From Neonectria sp. B-13 (lineage: Eukaryota; Ascomycota; Sordariomycetes; Hypocreales; Nectriaceae), in contig NOKP01000001.1 in the NCBI GenBank assembly GCA_002682825.1, positions 1,390,464 to 1,454,463 on the forward strand: 64,000 nucleotides of DNA, in the 5' to 3' direction. The notes beneath the pieces are model-generated. The model did no database searches. It had not been told where the DNA came from and saw only the letters and a program-made list of their open reading frames with translations. Numbering within the stretch: position 1 is the first letter of the stretch; every line of letters starts with the position of its first letter. Of this stretch, positions 1-12,600 are shown in pieces. Position numbers and translations under genes: made by a program.

Positions 1-573
1 CGGGCTTGATACGCAGACAGGGAGAGTCGGTGTGGGCGCCAACAATGGCGACAGGGTTACCGGGGCGCCACTTGCGGCCGATGGTAAAAGCCACGATGGT
101 TGAGGCGTTGCGGGTGAGGTAGTACTTGCCGCCGGGGCGGAGGGCCGAGGCCCATGAGTCCCGCTCGCGGATGAGGGTGAAGCCGGCCTTTTCGAAACGT
201 TCGGACGCAGATCGGACGGCGTGGTAGGCTAGAACAGGGCTGGGTCAGTGAGACTGCGACGGCGGAATCTAGGGGGACCGCCGAAGGGCCGCTGAAGGGA
301 GGACGAACGAGTGGGGGATGCGTTCACGAAGTCGACAAAGTCGACAGCTTCCTGAGGAGGAGCCATTGCGGGGGCGGATGTCGAGAAGGAGGCGACAAAG
401 GCGACCGGGCGACAGGGCGTAGCTGCTGTAATTGCGATCCTGGACTGTCTGAGGATGCGGGCTGGAGGGCGGGAGGACACGAGCATCTGGTGGAGGAGCG
501 GAGATGGGGGGGGAAGAAGCGGTAGAAGTAGCGGAGGCGAATGAGGAAGCTCGTGGTTGAGGGTTGCAGTCAT
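1..573 (-). CDS. Aspartyl aminopeptidase, M18 family (5' part, runs off window)
   Basis: The M18 family are dodecameric zinc aminopeptidases that remove N-terminal Asp/Glu from peptides in the cytosol or vacuole. The visible product is the N-terminal part only. After a splice the protein reads NASPTPYHAV and later GAHTDSPCLRIKP; the His of the HTDSP motif is a metal ligand in this family. One intron at 229-308 (80 bp, gttcgt..ttctag) joins in frame, with exons 309-573 and 1-228. Three in-frame ATGs exist: 573, 486 and 366. The ATG at 366 (MAPPQEAVDF) gives the usual cytosolic length. Starting at 486 or 573 adds an Arg/Ser/Ala-rich, acid-poor leader ending in SFSTSAPAM, which resembles a mitochondrial presequence. 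The start is therefore uncertain. The family assignment is firm; the rest of the enzyme lies outside the window. Confidence 0.88.
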
Positions 574-1428
574 GTGGTTGGTCGTGGAGGTTTAAAGCTC
601 CGACACAGGTACGTACCTCGTTAATCATCCTGAGAATGTGGGGTTGGCTTATCGCTAGTCCGAGGGGGATAAAAAGGTTGTACAGTATGTCAGTCAGTCA
701 CCAACATGATCACAATCTAGCAAATTGAGTAAGGCAGGTATTTTGCTACATAATTTAATGTGCGATGGGAAGTTAAGGAGACGGGTAGCGGTTGACAGCC
801 ATACAATGAATAACAACGCTTTCTGATTATTGACGGCTGTAGGAAGTGCACATCGACACCAACGAAATCCGGCTTGTTTGATTGGCTATAGTTGCCTATT
901 GCGGCAATTCCTAATCGGCATGCCCTGGCCCCTTGGGCGTACTAAGAACTTCATTCCGCTATGGAGACTTTTGATTTCCCTGTGGCGACTGATTAGCATA
1001 GCTGCCACTACAGTTGCGCTCAGTCTTGCAATGTCTCCAAAATCCCTTACTTCAAGTCATCTTCAATGAGCACGAGGCGGGGGCAAGGTAGAAACCAGAG
1101 TCACAAGATTGGAGCGCAATGTCAAACTGATTTTCTGTAAAATTTCAAAAGTAATATCCAAACTGCTTGTCTAGTCCCTAAATGTAACATTTCCTTGGCC
1201 AAATTTTGTAGCCATTCTGGATATCTATTATCCTCATCCTCGATGCTCGATGCTCGAAACCATCCGTTTAAACCAAAGCGTCCCACAAAAGAAATCAAAG
1301 AAAGAGAACCGTTTGAAGTCGCTCAAGACAAAGAAAAGTGTTCACACCTGTCCATCTCATTCCATGGACACCAACCCCCCAGGCAGTTTTGCCTTTGTAT
1401 GTTGAACCCCTCGCCTTGTGGAAAGCGT
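574..1428. other. Intergenic, no gene seen
   Basis: Shared upstream region of the aminopeptidase and 3' flank of the RTA1-like gene. Open frames here are short or start at non-ATG codons, and those past 1195 are antisense to the RTA1-like gene. No RNA gene was recognised. Confidence 0.6.
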
Positions 1429-2384
1429 CTAGTTGCTCAGGTCGGTCATGTTGACACCCTTCTCGCTGTCGGAGGAAGAAAGCCTGTTGCCCTTGTTGAA
1501 GACGAGGCCGGGGTGGCCGAAGCAGAGAGAACCGCAGGCGAGAACGATGACGATGCCCTCGAGGAGGATGAAGGGGATCTCCTCCTGGATGAGGGTGCCA
1601 TCGTAACCGTCCTGGAGCTCGACAACACGGAAGACACATCGGACGAGGATGAGGATGATGGCGACAGTGATACCACCGAAGAAGGCCTTGAGGCGCCAGT
1701 CAAAGGCAATGGCACGGCCAGAGCGTAGGTAGCGGATCATGTAGTCGGCAAAGCAGCCGATAAAGGCGGTGATGACGACAACCTGGAGGATCAGACCGGC
1801 CATGGAGATGTCGACACCAAGGTCACCGCTGCCGCCAGTAGACATGGCACCACCGGCTGCCTGGAGGATGAGGCAGACGATATCGAAGGGGATGAAGATC
1901 CAGATGAAGAGCGCAGGCTTGAAGCGGGACACCTCAGGCGCGAAGAAGTTGATGGCCTTGGAAAGAGTGACGTAGATGGAGGCAGAGTAGAAGACGGGAG
2001 CGATGGTGAGGCAGACTGCAAGAGTGTGTTAGTGGTTTGCATCCAAGTGGAGGGGGATGTGTTTTGAGACTCACCAATCTGGATCATGAAGGCGTTGAAG
2101 GAGAAGGGGTTGTAGTAGAGCATGACGCGGCCGGCGTAGCCAACACACTCAGAGATGCAGCCGAAGAGCATGCCGCTCATGAAGCCCCAAGACTTCCATC
2201 GAATGCCCAGGTAGGCGTGGACGAGGCCAAGGGCACCGAAGAGACCGATCAAGGTGATGTTGGCGGCGAGTGACGGTCGGTATGTGTAGATGCTCCACTC
2301 GATGGGGCAGAGATCGAGAGTGCAGAGGGAGTCGCCGCCGAAGGCATCGTCCTGGGTGAGGTTGAGGGGGTTGGAGCCGGACAT
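1429..2384 (-). CDS. RTA1-family (RSB1/RTA1-like) seven-transmembrane protein
   Basis: RTA1-like proteins are fungal 7-TM plasma-membrane proteins linked to sphingoid-base or lipid translocation and resistance to toxic amphiphiles. The product is 298 aa, the usual family length. Exon 1 is 2075-2384, intron 2016-2074 (59 bp, gtgagt..ttgcag), exon 2 is 1429-2015; the join gives FMIQIVCLTIAP. Family landmarks are an early Cys-bearing segment (CTLDLCPIEWSIYTYRPS), the FDIVCLILQAAGG motif in mid-protein, and FRVVELQDGYDG followed by a glutamate before the last helices, ending in FGHPGLVF. The last 20 residues are polar and cytosolic. The ATG at 2384 is chosen because it sits about 60 bp downstream of a TATAAA and directly before the conserved region; longer readings upstream would pass through the promoter. 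The transported substrate cannot be read from the sequence. Confidence 0.9.
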
Positions 2385-2441
2385 TGTGATGGAGTTGTTG
2401 TTGTTGTCGAATGTGAGGGTGAGTGCGAGAGGATGTATCCC

Positions 2442-2447
2442 TTTATA
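2442..2447 (-). promoter_or_regulatory. TATA box of the RTA1-like gene
   Basis: TATAAA on the minus strand (tttata on the plus strand), 58 bp upstream of the ATG at 2384. Position and sequence fit a core promoter element, although fungal TATA use is loose. Confidence 0.5.
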
Positions 2448-2641
2448 AGCTGGGGACTGTGGCGGGATGAGACTCGGGAAGGAAAGAGAGGCGCAAATAA
2501 GCTTAATCCAGGGCACACTTCCGGAAGCTGATGGAGAAGCTCCGTTGACTGGAGGGCTTGTCGAAGAGTGTGTCGAGTGGAGTGTGAGGGAGGGGTGGGG
2601 GGGTGTTTGAGGGTTGGAGTGTTGTTGGAGTGTTGTTGTAG

Positions 2642-2663
2642 TGATGCTGATGCTGATGCTGAT
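2642..2663 (+). repeat. Hexanucleotide microsatellite (TGATGC)n
   Basis: Three tandem copies of TGATGC followed by TGAT, in the upstream region of the RTA1-like gene. Confidence 0.85.
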
Positions 2664-3332
2664 AATAAAAAAGTATCGACAATGGCGGGAAGACGGGGCC
2701 TTGATATAGAAGGAGACGATCCGGGGAGAGAGTGGATTGGGAAAAGACAAGCCCTACGAGCCCAGCGCCATGCTGGCAGTGGTCTCGCAAGCCGCAGAGC
2801 AGAGCAGTGGCTTCGTTTCGCTCTCGCACCTTGGCGACTCGGACTCGGAGCCACGAGCCGGCAGGGATGGCGCGAGAGCCGAATCGCAACGGGCCCCTAA
2901 CAGCCAAGGGCCAACACCGCGCGGCCGCAGCTCAGCCTCCTTAGGGTCGTTGGTGTGTGGGTGGGTGGGGTCAGTCCGATGAGCGAAAGGCTCCGCCTGT
3001 CACCGGAGGATTCTGTGCTAGTGTGTCGAGAGCAGACTTTTTGGGAGTTTGGCTGCCGTGTGTTATCTGCCCTTTGGTTGTCTACCGTTTCTTGCTGGTG
3101 ACAGAGAGGAGTGAGTGAGCCCGTAACCAGCATTACTCTTTTTCGTCTCTCTCTCCCCCCTTCCTTCGCCATTTTCATGATTCACAGATGCAGTCTGAAG
3201 TCCCCCCCCCCGGGCGTGCGCGGCACCCAGAGCCAAGAGCGGGAGGATCAATCCTTGGCACGGGAAGGGAGAGGTGCGAGTGCGAAGGGCGGGCCACGCA
3301 GAAAGACGGTAAAATGAAATAAAACCCCATCA

Positions 3333-3352
3333 ATGCATGCATGCATGCATGC
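3333..3352 (+). repeat. Tetranucleotide microsatellite (ATGC)5
   Basis: Five perfect tandem ATGC units. Each pair is self-complementary, so the run can form a hairpin. It lies in intergenic DNA. Confidence 0.9.
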
Positions 3353-6011
3353 ACTGGGGCTGCGGCGCTTCACAAGGCTGTTGGCCTTGGGCTGTGTACG
3401 GCCGGGGAATGACAACGGGCGTATCACAAGTGCGTCCAGTACCCTGCGGGCATTCAGAGCTTTGATTAGAGGCCTGGCCCTGTAGGGCTGCCCCGTTAAT
3501 CAAGACTCCAAGGCTGAGCACGGCGATGGCATGCGCGCAGAGTCTAATCGTAGAAGCAGTGCCAGCATCTCTCGCTCGGTCGCTTCCCAAACCGGCATGG
3601 GCCAGTCTACTAAAGAACCGACGATCCCCCTCGCTCGCATTCTCTCTCTCTCGCTTTGATCAAGACGGAGGCTTAAAAAAAAAACCAAGTAAAGCCTCCG
3701 ATAGGCCCAGCACCGTTGAAACGCAACTTGCATGCTGACGGGGGCGGGGGCGGTGCCTGCTACATAACACGCCCGCCTTCTAGTGCGAGTTGTGAGTTGC
3801 GTGCAACCTGGCTTCCGAGTGCGAACGAGTGCGAGCTTTAGCGCCTTGGCTCTCCCTGCGCCCCGCTGTTTTCCCTTTGCGGGCTGGGGCAATCTGTAGA
3901 TCCCATCTGCGTCGCCTTGACACGCTAGATCCCAGCCAATGAAGTGCCCGCCCGTGCCTGTCATTGGTCTATTATGGGCCATGTCTGTGGGCTGCCACGG
4001 GATCGGGATTTGATCATATTCCCCGTTTTTCTGGAATGGGTAATCCACGTGTCCATCAAGCTCGCATTCTCTCCCGTCTCGACATCACCACCACTGTCAC
4101 AGGCAGACAACGACGCATCAACGTGCCATCGACGGCGTCATTTCCCAGCTTTGTACTAACTCAAATGAGCGAGCCAACAATAGAGTCCCGATTACACTTG
4201 CTCTCTCTTGGATCCATGAGATTGATTGTGAACGAGTCCGAAACCAATCCTCTCTCTGCCAAGCCCATCATCTCTTACTGCGTGCATACTTCGCCATTCC
4301 AAGATGACAGGTGCTCCTCATTACGCAAGCTGTGTCGTCGTACGAATATTACTCTCGTATTGTCCCGTCATGGTCCCTGTCATCCTTGCACGTAGTGCCT
4401 TGAACCTGGAGATACTGCAGTCGTACCTTGCCAGGCTGTATGTAAGTGGCTTACTTCGTGACGAACACCACCACCAACTCATCAACGCTCACCGTCAAAC
4501 CACGACGCATATCCACTCATCACTCACAACACTGCCTCCCCCGGCCATCTCGTCTCATCAGCCAGTCGGTTCTGTCGTTTAGGATATCGATAATCCTCAA
4601 CCAACCCCATAACTCTATCTATGCCCCCCTGCATCAATCGCACTCGCTCCCTTCCACGCCCATTCCGGCATGTCACTGTGGCTGGCTGCAGGCATGTTGA
4701 CGTTCTAGAAAACAGGTCATCGCTTCGGCCGAGCGAGCGAAACCCGTAAGCTGCTAGACTATAATAAACTTGCTCCCATGCCTTCCAGACACGTCGTCAT
4801 GGCTAGTGGTGTTCAGCGCCCGCGGACAGGCCACTTCGGCCGAAGATGCGAAATCCGCAAAGCACTATAATCCCCTAACAAGACCACTGGTTTTTATTAG
4901 TCAGGCGTTGTGCTGCGCTGCGCCTCGTCTGCCTCCGCCTTGACAGCCCAAGTCCCGTTCATTTCCCCTTCTCCATTGCGCCAGTGTCTATCATGTCCGT
5001 CTCCGTGTCCGCGGCAGCCTCTCTCCGTCTCCGTCGGCGGCGCCGCCTTCCCGCCTCCGCTGCCGGTACTGGCTCCACCACAACAAGCTAGTCCTTTTTG
5101 GCCCCCATCATCAATCCTTTCACCACGTCAAACCCCGACGCTCCCGGGGACGATAATCCTACTTAAATCCTGCATTCCTCTTGTCTTGGAAGCCCCTAAT
5201 CATCCGTATTTTGTGATCGTTCCTCCGTGGACCCCAAAAGTGGAGCCCGATGGCGTAGAAACACGCTGACCCCGACTGCCTCAATTCTCCGCCGAATAAT
5301 AAACGATGAGCACATGCAACCAGTTTTACGGACAGATGTGACGGTTACAAACATCCCGGAAGATGCACTAGCGTACGATAAAGAGAGAGAGTTATTTTCG
5401 GGTTTCCATTCACCTTGGTCCCGTTTTTATTTGGGGGTTACTTCTTCCGTGATTAACTCTAGGTAATATTAGGAGTCCGCCGTGAAAATTTTCGTCCAAA
5501 TCGCAAGCTTGCCACGATTAATCGAGCTGCAACGTCCAACTTCGATAAGTTGATTTCAACAAACCAGGACAAATAAGCGAAAGGGATGCGTTGATTCTCG
5601 AGAGAAAGATGTACGAACACAAAAAGAAACTCTGAATAGTACCACATTTTGTGCTCATTGGGTCCTCAGCTACCCTACGTCCTCCGCCGTCCTACAACAA
5701 AGTTTGCGAGTCAAGGTTTCTGTGATACAAATGAATTCCTGCATAGAGCTCCCACGCATAGCTTACTACTCAGAATATTCTGGCGACATACCTCCAGTTG
5801 TTTGTTAAGAAACCAACCCGATTGCAACTCGTCCTCCTTCTTATTCGGCGAGTGTGTACAATGTCTCACTGGCAATCAGCTCGAATTCTCAACCACGTGG
5901 ACCTCGCGATGCAGAACCCATCGAACACAGGTCGAGACAATCTTCGTTCAGATCGTCGTTGCCAACGCACCATTTGATATGAATTACGGAGCAAGATTTT
6001 CATCAATACAA

Positions 6012-6093
6012 GACGCAGTGGCAGAGTGGTCTAATGCGTATGACTAGAAATCATATCTCCTCGGAGGCGTCTGTTCAAATCAGGCCTGCGTCG
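6012..6093 (+). tRNA. tRNA-Ser (anticodon AGA), intronless
   Basis: An 82-nt cloverleaf with a long variable arm. Acceptor GACGCAG (6012-6018) pairs with CTGCGTC (6086-6092), followed by discriminator G. The anticodon arm TATGA / CTAGAAA / TCATA places AGA at positions 34-36 with U33 and A37. The variable arm is TCTCC-TCGG-AGG, and the T arm is GTCTG-TTCAAAT-CAGGC. The discriminator G and long extra arm are serine-type identity elements. The gene has no intron and no encoded CCA, as in eukaryotes. It reads UCU/UCC serine codons after A34-to-inosine editing. It sits alone in gene-poor DNA. Confidence 0.95.
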
Positions 6094-6104
6094 CTACAAA
6101 TTCA

Positions 6105-6109
6105 TTTTT
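6105..6109 (+). terminator. RNA polymerase III terminator of tRNA-Ser
   Basis: Run of five T residues 12 nt after the tRNA 3' end, the normal Pol III stop signal. Confidence 0.85.
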
Positions 6110-8693
6110 GCCAGAACCAACGGATAGTATCTTCATCGATGAATCTTACTTTTTTCTAATTCGCCCGCACTCTGTCAACAGTCGGACATAGTTACAATTG
6201 CCCTTAGTCGGATTGAGGTGGGAATCGACTTTACTCTCCGGCTTCTGGATAACCTCACAGGTCCACTAAGGAATGTCATCGACATCCTTCAGCGGTGGAA
6301 GCTAGACAAGAAAGAAACAGGGACGACCTAGTTGTGAACCACTTTACTCTCCCGAGGGCTACATATACGAAATTCCCCCCAAAGCCCATTTGGCTCCCAG
6401 GCTCGTTTGTCTACATCGGCCTTGTCGGTTATACCACCTCCTCGAACAAAAGTAACTCAAAGGCCTGGAGCGGGAATCCGATCGAGGCAAGAAGAGAGAG
6501 CGTGCTATGGAATTTGTGTTTCCGAGCATATCCTTGGTACATGTTTGCGGATCAACTTCACCCGTGGCGGCAATCGCTAACATTTATCTATACAACGCAA
6601 CACCAGATCCTTGGCCTGGCCGTGAAAGCACAACCTAAACGAGAACAACATCTTTCGAAGCATGAAAGCGAAGGGGTAAACGAAAAGGACACTTGATCCT
6701 GGAAACCCGTGATCTGAAATCCGAACACGTTGATGTACTCCAACTAAGCATCGCACAACCGACCAACGTTCACGTCAGCTGCCCTCCGAGAAACTCAAGA
6801 CAGGCTACCGAAGAAAGGATGCAGACCAGTGAGAATTAGAACTTGCTGTTCTAACAGTTGTTTGGGCCAAAAACACCCCCGAGATCCTCCACGTGCGGAC
6901 GTGCACCTATAACAACAATGAATACTCGTTGTATAGCAAACGGAGACTTGGCTGTCTGAAGGTTTCGATCGGTCTCGGTCCTATTGGATCGACTCTAGAG
7001 CCTGAATTATTCCTCGTTAGGTGGAATCGCTCAAATAAAAACATGATGGGAGAATGAGGTCCCCTGAATACAAAACTATATTCGGGCGAGACTCAAATGG
7101 AAAGGGCTTGAACTCCCGAAACCATCATATCCAGGCGAGACTGTTATTATGAATGCCCTTGGTTCGTCTACTATCACTACTGGTGATTTCTCATACTCAA
7201 GATATAAACTCCTCTAGCACAGGACCCTCCAGAGTCTCCGACTACAGGCCTGATCCGTTGGAGCTTTTGTCTCTGGTGATCCATAGCCTTCACAACATCC
7301 CCCAATTACACTGAAACTTTTGAAGTTGCGTCGCTGTGCATCATCCCACTGGAGAACTACAAAGAAAATGGCTACCGAGGCCTCATCCGCCTAGCCGGGA
7401 GCTCAACCACTCTGGCGAAGGACCACTGGCGACGACAGCAGCCTCCAATCTCGACGCTCGTATCTCGCGAGCACAATGCAAGGAACGGAGTCGCACAGAG
7501 ACCCCGCCAAAACTTGCCCTCACACCGTCACTCTAAAATAGACCATGTCTAACATAAAGCTTCCCACGAGTGTCTCGGGCTGTCGCAGCTATTGTGAAAC
7601 CCACGACTCTCAGGATAAGCCGTGCCGCATACTCGACGATCAAGACCCGGAGGGTTGGCTATCGTTAGCTTGGGAACTTTACTACGTGGTCGTGAACAGA
7701 AAGACAGACTTCCAGGTTACCATGTAGCACTCCAGGGTGGCCAATGGATACAAGTAGACAGGCACTTCGGCTCAAAGCTAGGAAAACACCTGATTCTTGG
7801 GTTTGTTTGTGCTAATACCAAGTACCATCATACGTTACGGAGTAGACAAGACGCACTTGCTCATGGAAGGTAGACGATTCCCTCCAAACCCTTGCGTCCA
7901 TCATCCACCTGCTCATGACTACACATCCCGGTGACGACGACGAACCACTACCTCACGTACACGAGACTTGCCTCCTCTCCTCTCCCTTCATCCATCCCCG
8001 TCTAGCATTCGTCATCCCATCCTTCTGACCTTTCCTTCCCCATACAGCCGTAGCGCAAATGCCCCTGGTCCGTCAAACGACGCTCCTTCGTCCCGATCAA
8101 TCCCTCCTCGCAACCAATCACACAGTCGGGCCGCTGTAGATAGCAATTTCCTGCCCGACCGGGGTCAGGCGGTCTCAAAAGGACCACCATGGAAGCAGTA
8201 GCGGGACGACAGGCCGGGTGGCTTGGCCCCTGGCGGGCTTGGGAAATGAGGAAATGCGGAGGGGGCGGCGCCGGCGTGGTTTCCAACCCCAGATTTGCTA
8301 GGGTTAAGACGCCTAGCATCGCCAAGTTTTGCTTACGATCGCCGCATCGACAACGTTCCACTGCTACGTGCTAACAATTATCGCGAGAGCGCATGGACGG
8401 ATGATTGATTCTCATAATATCATTCACATTAAATCACGAACTAGAGCTTATTGAGAAAAGCTTTTGTCTGTGCCGCAACTAGACAACCAGTCCATAGCTC
8501 CAGCCAACCGAAATCAACCAGTGCCAGTGCTGAATTGCACTAATACAATTAGAAGATTAGGTACAGAGGTTTTGTTGCCATAAATGTAGTATTCAGAAAT
8601 CTAGTAAACTTTGTACATGTCAACCAGGCATCGAATGCTAGTCATAAATTGCCGAATCCTGCGGCCGTCAACTTAAGAGAGTTGAGGGAGAAA
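6110..8693. other. Intergenic, gene-poor
   Basis: Only short frames with no family motif or convincing splice structure. Stop codons are frequent in all frames between about 6.1 and 7.9 kb and composition is lower in GC than around the genes. The last few hundred bases are the 3' flank of the wall-protein gene. Confidence 0.55.
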
Positions 8694-9691
8694 TTAAACC
8701 AGGATGAGAGCGGCGACACCGGCGGCAGCGGCGAAGAACGCAGAGCCGGCCAGGGAAGCAGCAGCACCAGTGACCTGGGGGGGAATGCTGGTGGTGGAGG
8801 GGACACTGTGATATGTTAGTCTCGTTGCTCAGATTTCAGAGGGAATAGGAATACTTACGTGCTGTTGCCGCCAGCGGGGGTGGTGGCAGCAGGGGGAACG
8901 ACAGCAGTGTCGGCGGGAGCAGAGCCAGTGGGAGCAGAGCCGGTGGAGCAAGGGACCTGGATGGTAGAGTACTCGACCGAGGTGTACACAGTGGTGTAGC
9001 TCTTGGTGATAGCCACAACGGAGGAAGAGGGAACACACTGCTCAGGGACGTTGGCTGAGGGGGTAGTGGGAGGGTAGGGGACGTAGGTAGGGGGGGCGGG
9101 GATGGTGCCGTTGGAGGGAGTGGTGGTGATGGGGATAACGGGGATCTCCGCAGTCTTGGTCTCCTCGGGGGTCTCGGGGGAGTTCTCGCCGGTGGTCTCC
9201 TCGGGAACCTCGTAGGCGCTGGTGGACTCCTCGGGAACCTCGTAGGCACTGGTGGTCTCCTCGGGGGACTGCTCGCTGGTGGTCTCCTCGGGAACCTCGT
9301 AGGCGCTGGTGGTCTCCTCGGGGGACTCCTCGCTGGTGGTCTCCTCGGGAACCTCGTAGGCAGTGGTCTCCTCAGGGACCTCAGTCTCCTCAGTGACGGG
9401 GCAGACAGTGGTGGAGATGGCAATGGTCTCGGTCTCAACAACGGTGCTGTGGGCAGGGCACTTGACAACGTTGGGAGGGCACGAGGTGACAGTGTTGACC
9501 CGAGTGGAGTAGATGGTGCTGGTGGTCAGAGGCACGACAGTCGAGGTGACCTTGGTCTTGTCGGCGGGACAGTTGGTGACCTCAGGACCGCAAGACGTGA
9601 TGGTAACCAGCTTGGTAGCGTAATCGGTAGAGATCTCCTGGCTGGCCATGACGGAGGTGGCCAGGACGGCAGCGGCAATGGTGAAACGCAT
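8694..9691 (-). CDS. GPI-anchored Ser/Thr/Glu-rich cell-wall protein with CPVT motif
   Basis: Predicted secreted wall or plasma-membrane mannoprotein of 314 aa. Residues 1-16 form a signal peptide (MRFTIAAAVLATSVMA). The N-terminal third carries spaced Cys pairs and the segment TTVCPVTEE. Residues about 105-185 are an acidic low-complexity stretch built from AYEVPEETTS and SPEETTS units, including a 19-residue unit repeated twice. The C-terminal third is Pro/Thr/Ser-rich with Cys residues. Exon 1 is 8859-9691, intron 8806-8858 (53 bp, gtaagt..cacag), and exon 2 (8694-8805) encodes the hydrophobic tail ending GVAALILV, a typical GPI-attachment signal. Only the spliced form has this tail. Dense Ser/Thr suggests heavy O-mannosylation. 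The CPVT segment is shared with the wall protein at 22098-23560, so the two are probably related. No enzymatic domain is seen. Confidence 0.85.
9185..9370 (-). repeat. Intragenic degenerate tandem repeat (57-bp and shorter units)
   Basis: Units encoding AYEVPEETTS with SPEETTS spacers occur several times in the wall-protein gene, two of them as near-identical 57-bp (19-codon) units. Such coding minisatellites change length readily. Confidence 0.75.
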
Positions 9692-12600
9692 CTTGAATAT
9701 GTTTGGTGGTGAAGGTAATAGGTGTTGGTGAAAGAGTGGCTAGGCTGTAAGGCTCAAGAAGATGTTTGATAGTGTTTAAAGAATGGACGACCGAAGTCAA
9801 GAGACGAGACAAGAAGCAGCTGTAAGTTGGCTTTTGGGCTGAAGAGGAAAGGAAAGAAGAGATGGAAGGATGGTGGACGGTCGCGTTTTAATAGCCATGT
9901 CAATCCACCAGGCAATCCACCATACTCCAGACGGAAATTACGTACCTCGATGTCGGCAGGTCCCATCGCCACCTCCGATCCAGGGGTTTAGTGAGGGTTG
10001 GGATGGTCAAAGATAGGTGTGACCCTGGCAAATGACCTAGACAAGCATTGGAAGTTGGGACGGCCGAGCCATGTCGCGGGTGGACATGGTGTGGATCGCC
10101 ATGGACCGCCTCTTGGACCGCTCCTGGGATCAACATGGCTGCTTGACCACGGGCCATGGTAGGGGCAGAAGCCCAGGCCAACTGGCTGAGTGAGATGTGC
10201 AGTTGATTGTGGTTCCGAGGGCCGAAAGGAAGCTTGGGAGCGGGGGTCGAAGGTCCGGGCGAGAGTCGGCCAGGGTCTTCGGGACCCCCCCATTGGATAT
10301 GGCAGGTGGGCGTCTGTTTGCTCCTCTGCAAGGACATCGAGAATCCAACAGTGCACCGACGTCCAAGAGGGAATCTTGTTGTGTTGCGTGTGAGTGGATG
10401 TGGTGGACTTCGGGTGGGCGCTGGTGGAACAGTCTGCGGGCCACCCAAGCGCTGTGCCGCTGCTCTCTTTGTCCACCAAAGTGGTTCAGTGTCTCACCCG
10501 TCGTCCGCACTGGCGATCTGCGTCTGGCGCCGTCTGTTTGAGTAGTTCGCTGGGCGACAGGGGGCGCCAATCTCGGGGGGGCTTGAATTGACGACACCAC
10601 TGGGCTGCCCATGGACCAGTCAAGCGTCAGAGTTTACGCAAAGGTGACGACAATGCGAAAATCACGGAAGGCAGCGTTAGAGGAATCGCTGGACGGCGAA
10701 GTGGGAGGGCCCGCTTGGGCCGTTCAGCACGTTTTGCAGCTCTTTGGTTCCCTCCCGCGGTTCATCTGTGCTGCTGCTCTGCTGCTCCTGCTGCTGTGGG
10801 TGTTGTTGTAGCGTCGTTGCGCGGCAATCCACAGATCGGATGGCAGTGCATGTTGATCAGGGGAAGTCAGGGGACAGGGGAGGGTCCGGCAGGGATTCCT
10901 TTCTGATTGGCACTTCTCTGGAAGACACAACGAAGCAATTTGTGCATGCTTGTGCACGTGCGTCACTCGCAAATTGCACAACCAACATGCTCCTTCCAAT
11001 CCCAATCCCAATCCCAGAGCAGGCAGGCGGGCAGCCAAAGTCGGTTTCGGTTACGGAGTATTGACGTCGAATGAGGCAGGCACCTACGAAATATCTCTAG
11101 GTCAAATGTCATTCTGCGTCATGCACCTAACACATGGGCGACTCTAGGGAGGTTTGCCGCCTCATTCTACTCCGTGCAACTTTAGTCCGTCGTACTTGGT
11201 CTATATTTGGATCTATTGAACTGTCTAAGTCTTGCGGTGAAAACGCTCTTCCACTTCACTTCCACAGACCTGGGTACGTGTTTTATTTCGTTTCTTTGCT
11301 GTGCCATTCGAGAGAGCTTGGTTCGTCACCCTGTAGACTACGAAATCCATCGCAGCGTTTGTTGGCAGGTCGTCTCCCTGGACACTCTAGTTCGTCCCAG
11401 ATAAGTTAATGGTGGCAACGAAACACGAAACACAACGCCATGGAGCAGCCCATACAATCTCCCCCTCCCTCCCACCATCCATCGTTACCACCAATGGATA
11501 ATGCTGTACTCATCCTCCTTATCCCGAATTCATTTATGCAAGGCAAGGGTTCTCCACACGAAGGGGCGAGGCCAGGGCCGTGACCATGACCACGACCACG
11601 ACCCTTTGAACAACTGGCGAGAGATCCAAGCTGTCTCGATGGAGTGAGTGGTGGATGCAGTGGTGCATGGAAGCCCTGCAGCTAGCCCCCTCAAGCTCTA
11701 ATCCTCTAATGCAGGAACAAGATGGCTGGCTGATGGGCTTCCTCAAGCCGCCACTGGGCCACTGGTGTCTCCGGGTTTCAAGCACCCCATGTTAACCGAA
11801 CGCACTGCACCCGCACCAGCACCAGTCAGTCGATAATTCCGCCCCCTCCCAAGCTCAAAGGCCTCCCCTCACATTTTGGCGTCGACGGGGGACAGTCAAA
11901 GAGAGTCCAGCCCAGCCGAGGCCAAAGAAGTGGAGGGTTTCGACAGGTCCATGGGCTCGCAATCAAGCAAGCCAGCAGTCACAAGGCCTGTCCGCGAACG
12001 GATGACTGCTCATCAGCGTAGCAAACAAACTGCCGACATTTTGCCTTGCCAATGGCCCCGGTTGCAAAGACGAGAGGATTCGACGACTTCCAGGCTAAAG
12101 TTCCTACACGGCCTAATCCCAAACCGCCTAAACAGAACCGAAATCAGGATTGCAACTGCAGGACCATCATCTCAATTTGCCATCCCTCGGCTGCCGTTGT
12201 TGGATGCTGGCCACCTTCCGAAATAGAATACTCAGCTCCCAGCCTTGCCTGGGGCTTCGATGATGAGCGGCATTGCGAGGCGGTGACGGGCCACACGGTG
12301 TCGTCTGAATGCTTGCACTTTGCAGTCTGCTGGACCCATGGACCAAGGTTGAAGGGTGGTGTCTCGCTCACACTATTTCGTACATGGATCATGCCCACAC
12401 TGAGGTCTAGGGCGCGCCGCCTCGTCCAATCTGTGTGCCTCAGAGTGCTTATTCCCGCCGAACTCGCCCGCTTGTCACACCATCTGGCGGGTTGCTGCTG
12501 ATCCAAATGCCATGCCTCTCCCCCATGACGTCGAAAATTCTCTTGAAACGAGGCGGACCACAAAATATCGCAGCTCCAGTCAACGTGTCCGCGTGGCCCT

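Larger units (their letters stand above)
2385..6011. other. Intergenic; promoter DNA then gene-poor sequence
   Basis: The first kilobase is the upstream region of the RTA1-like gene, with CT/AC-rich stretches and simple repeats. From about 3.3 to 6.0 kb no open frame has coding-like composition, a recognisable motif or consistent splice sites. From about 5.3 kb the base composition falls toward AT. Confidence 0.55.
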
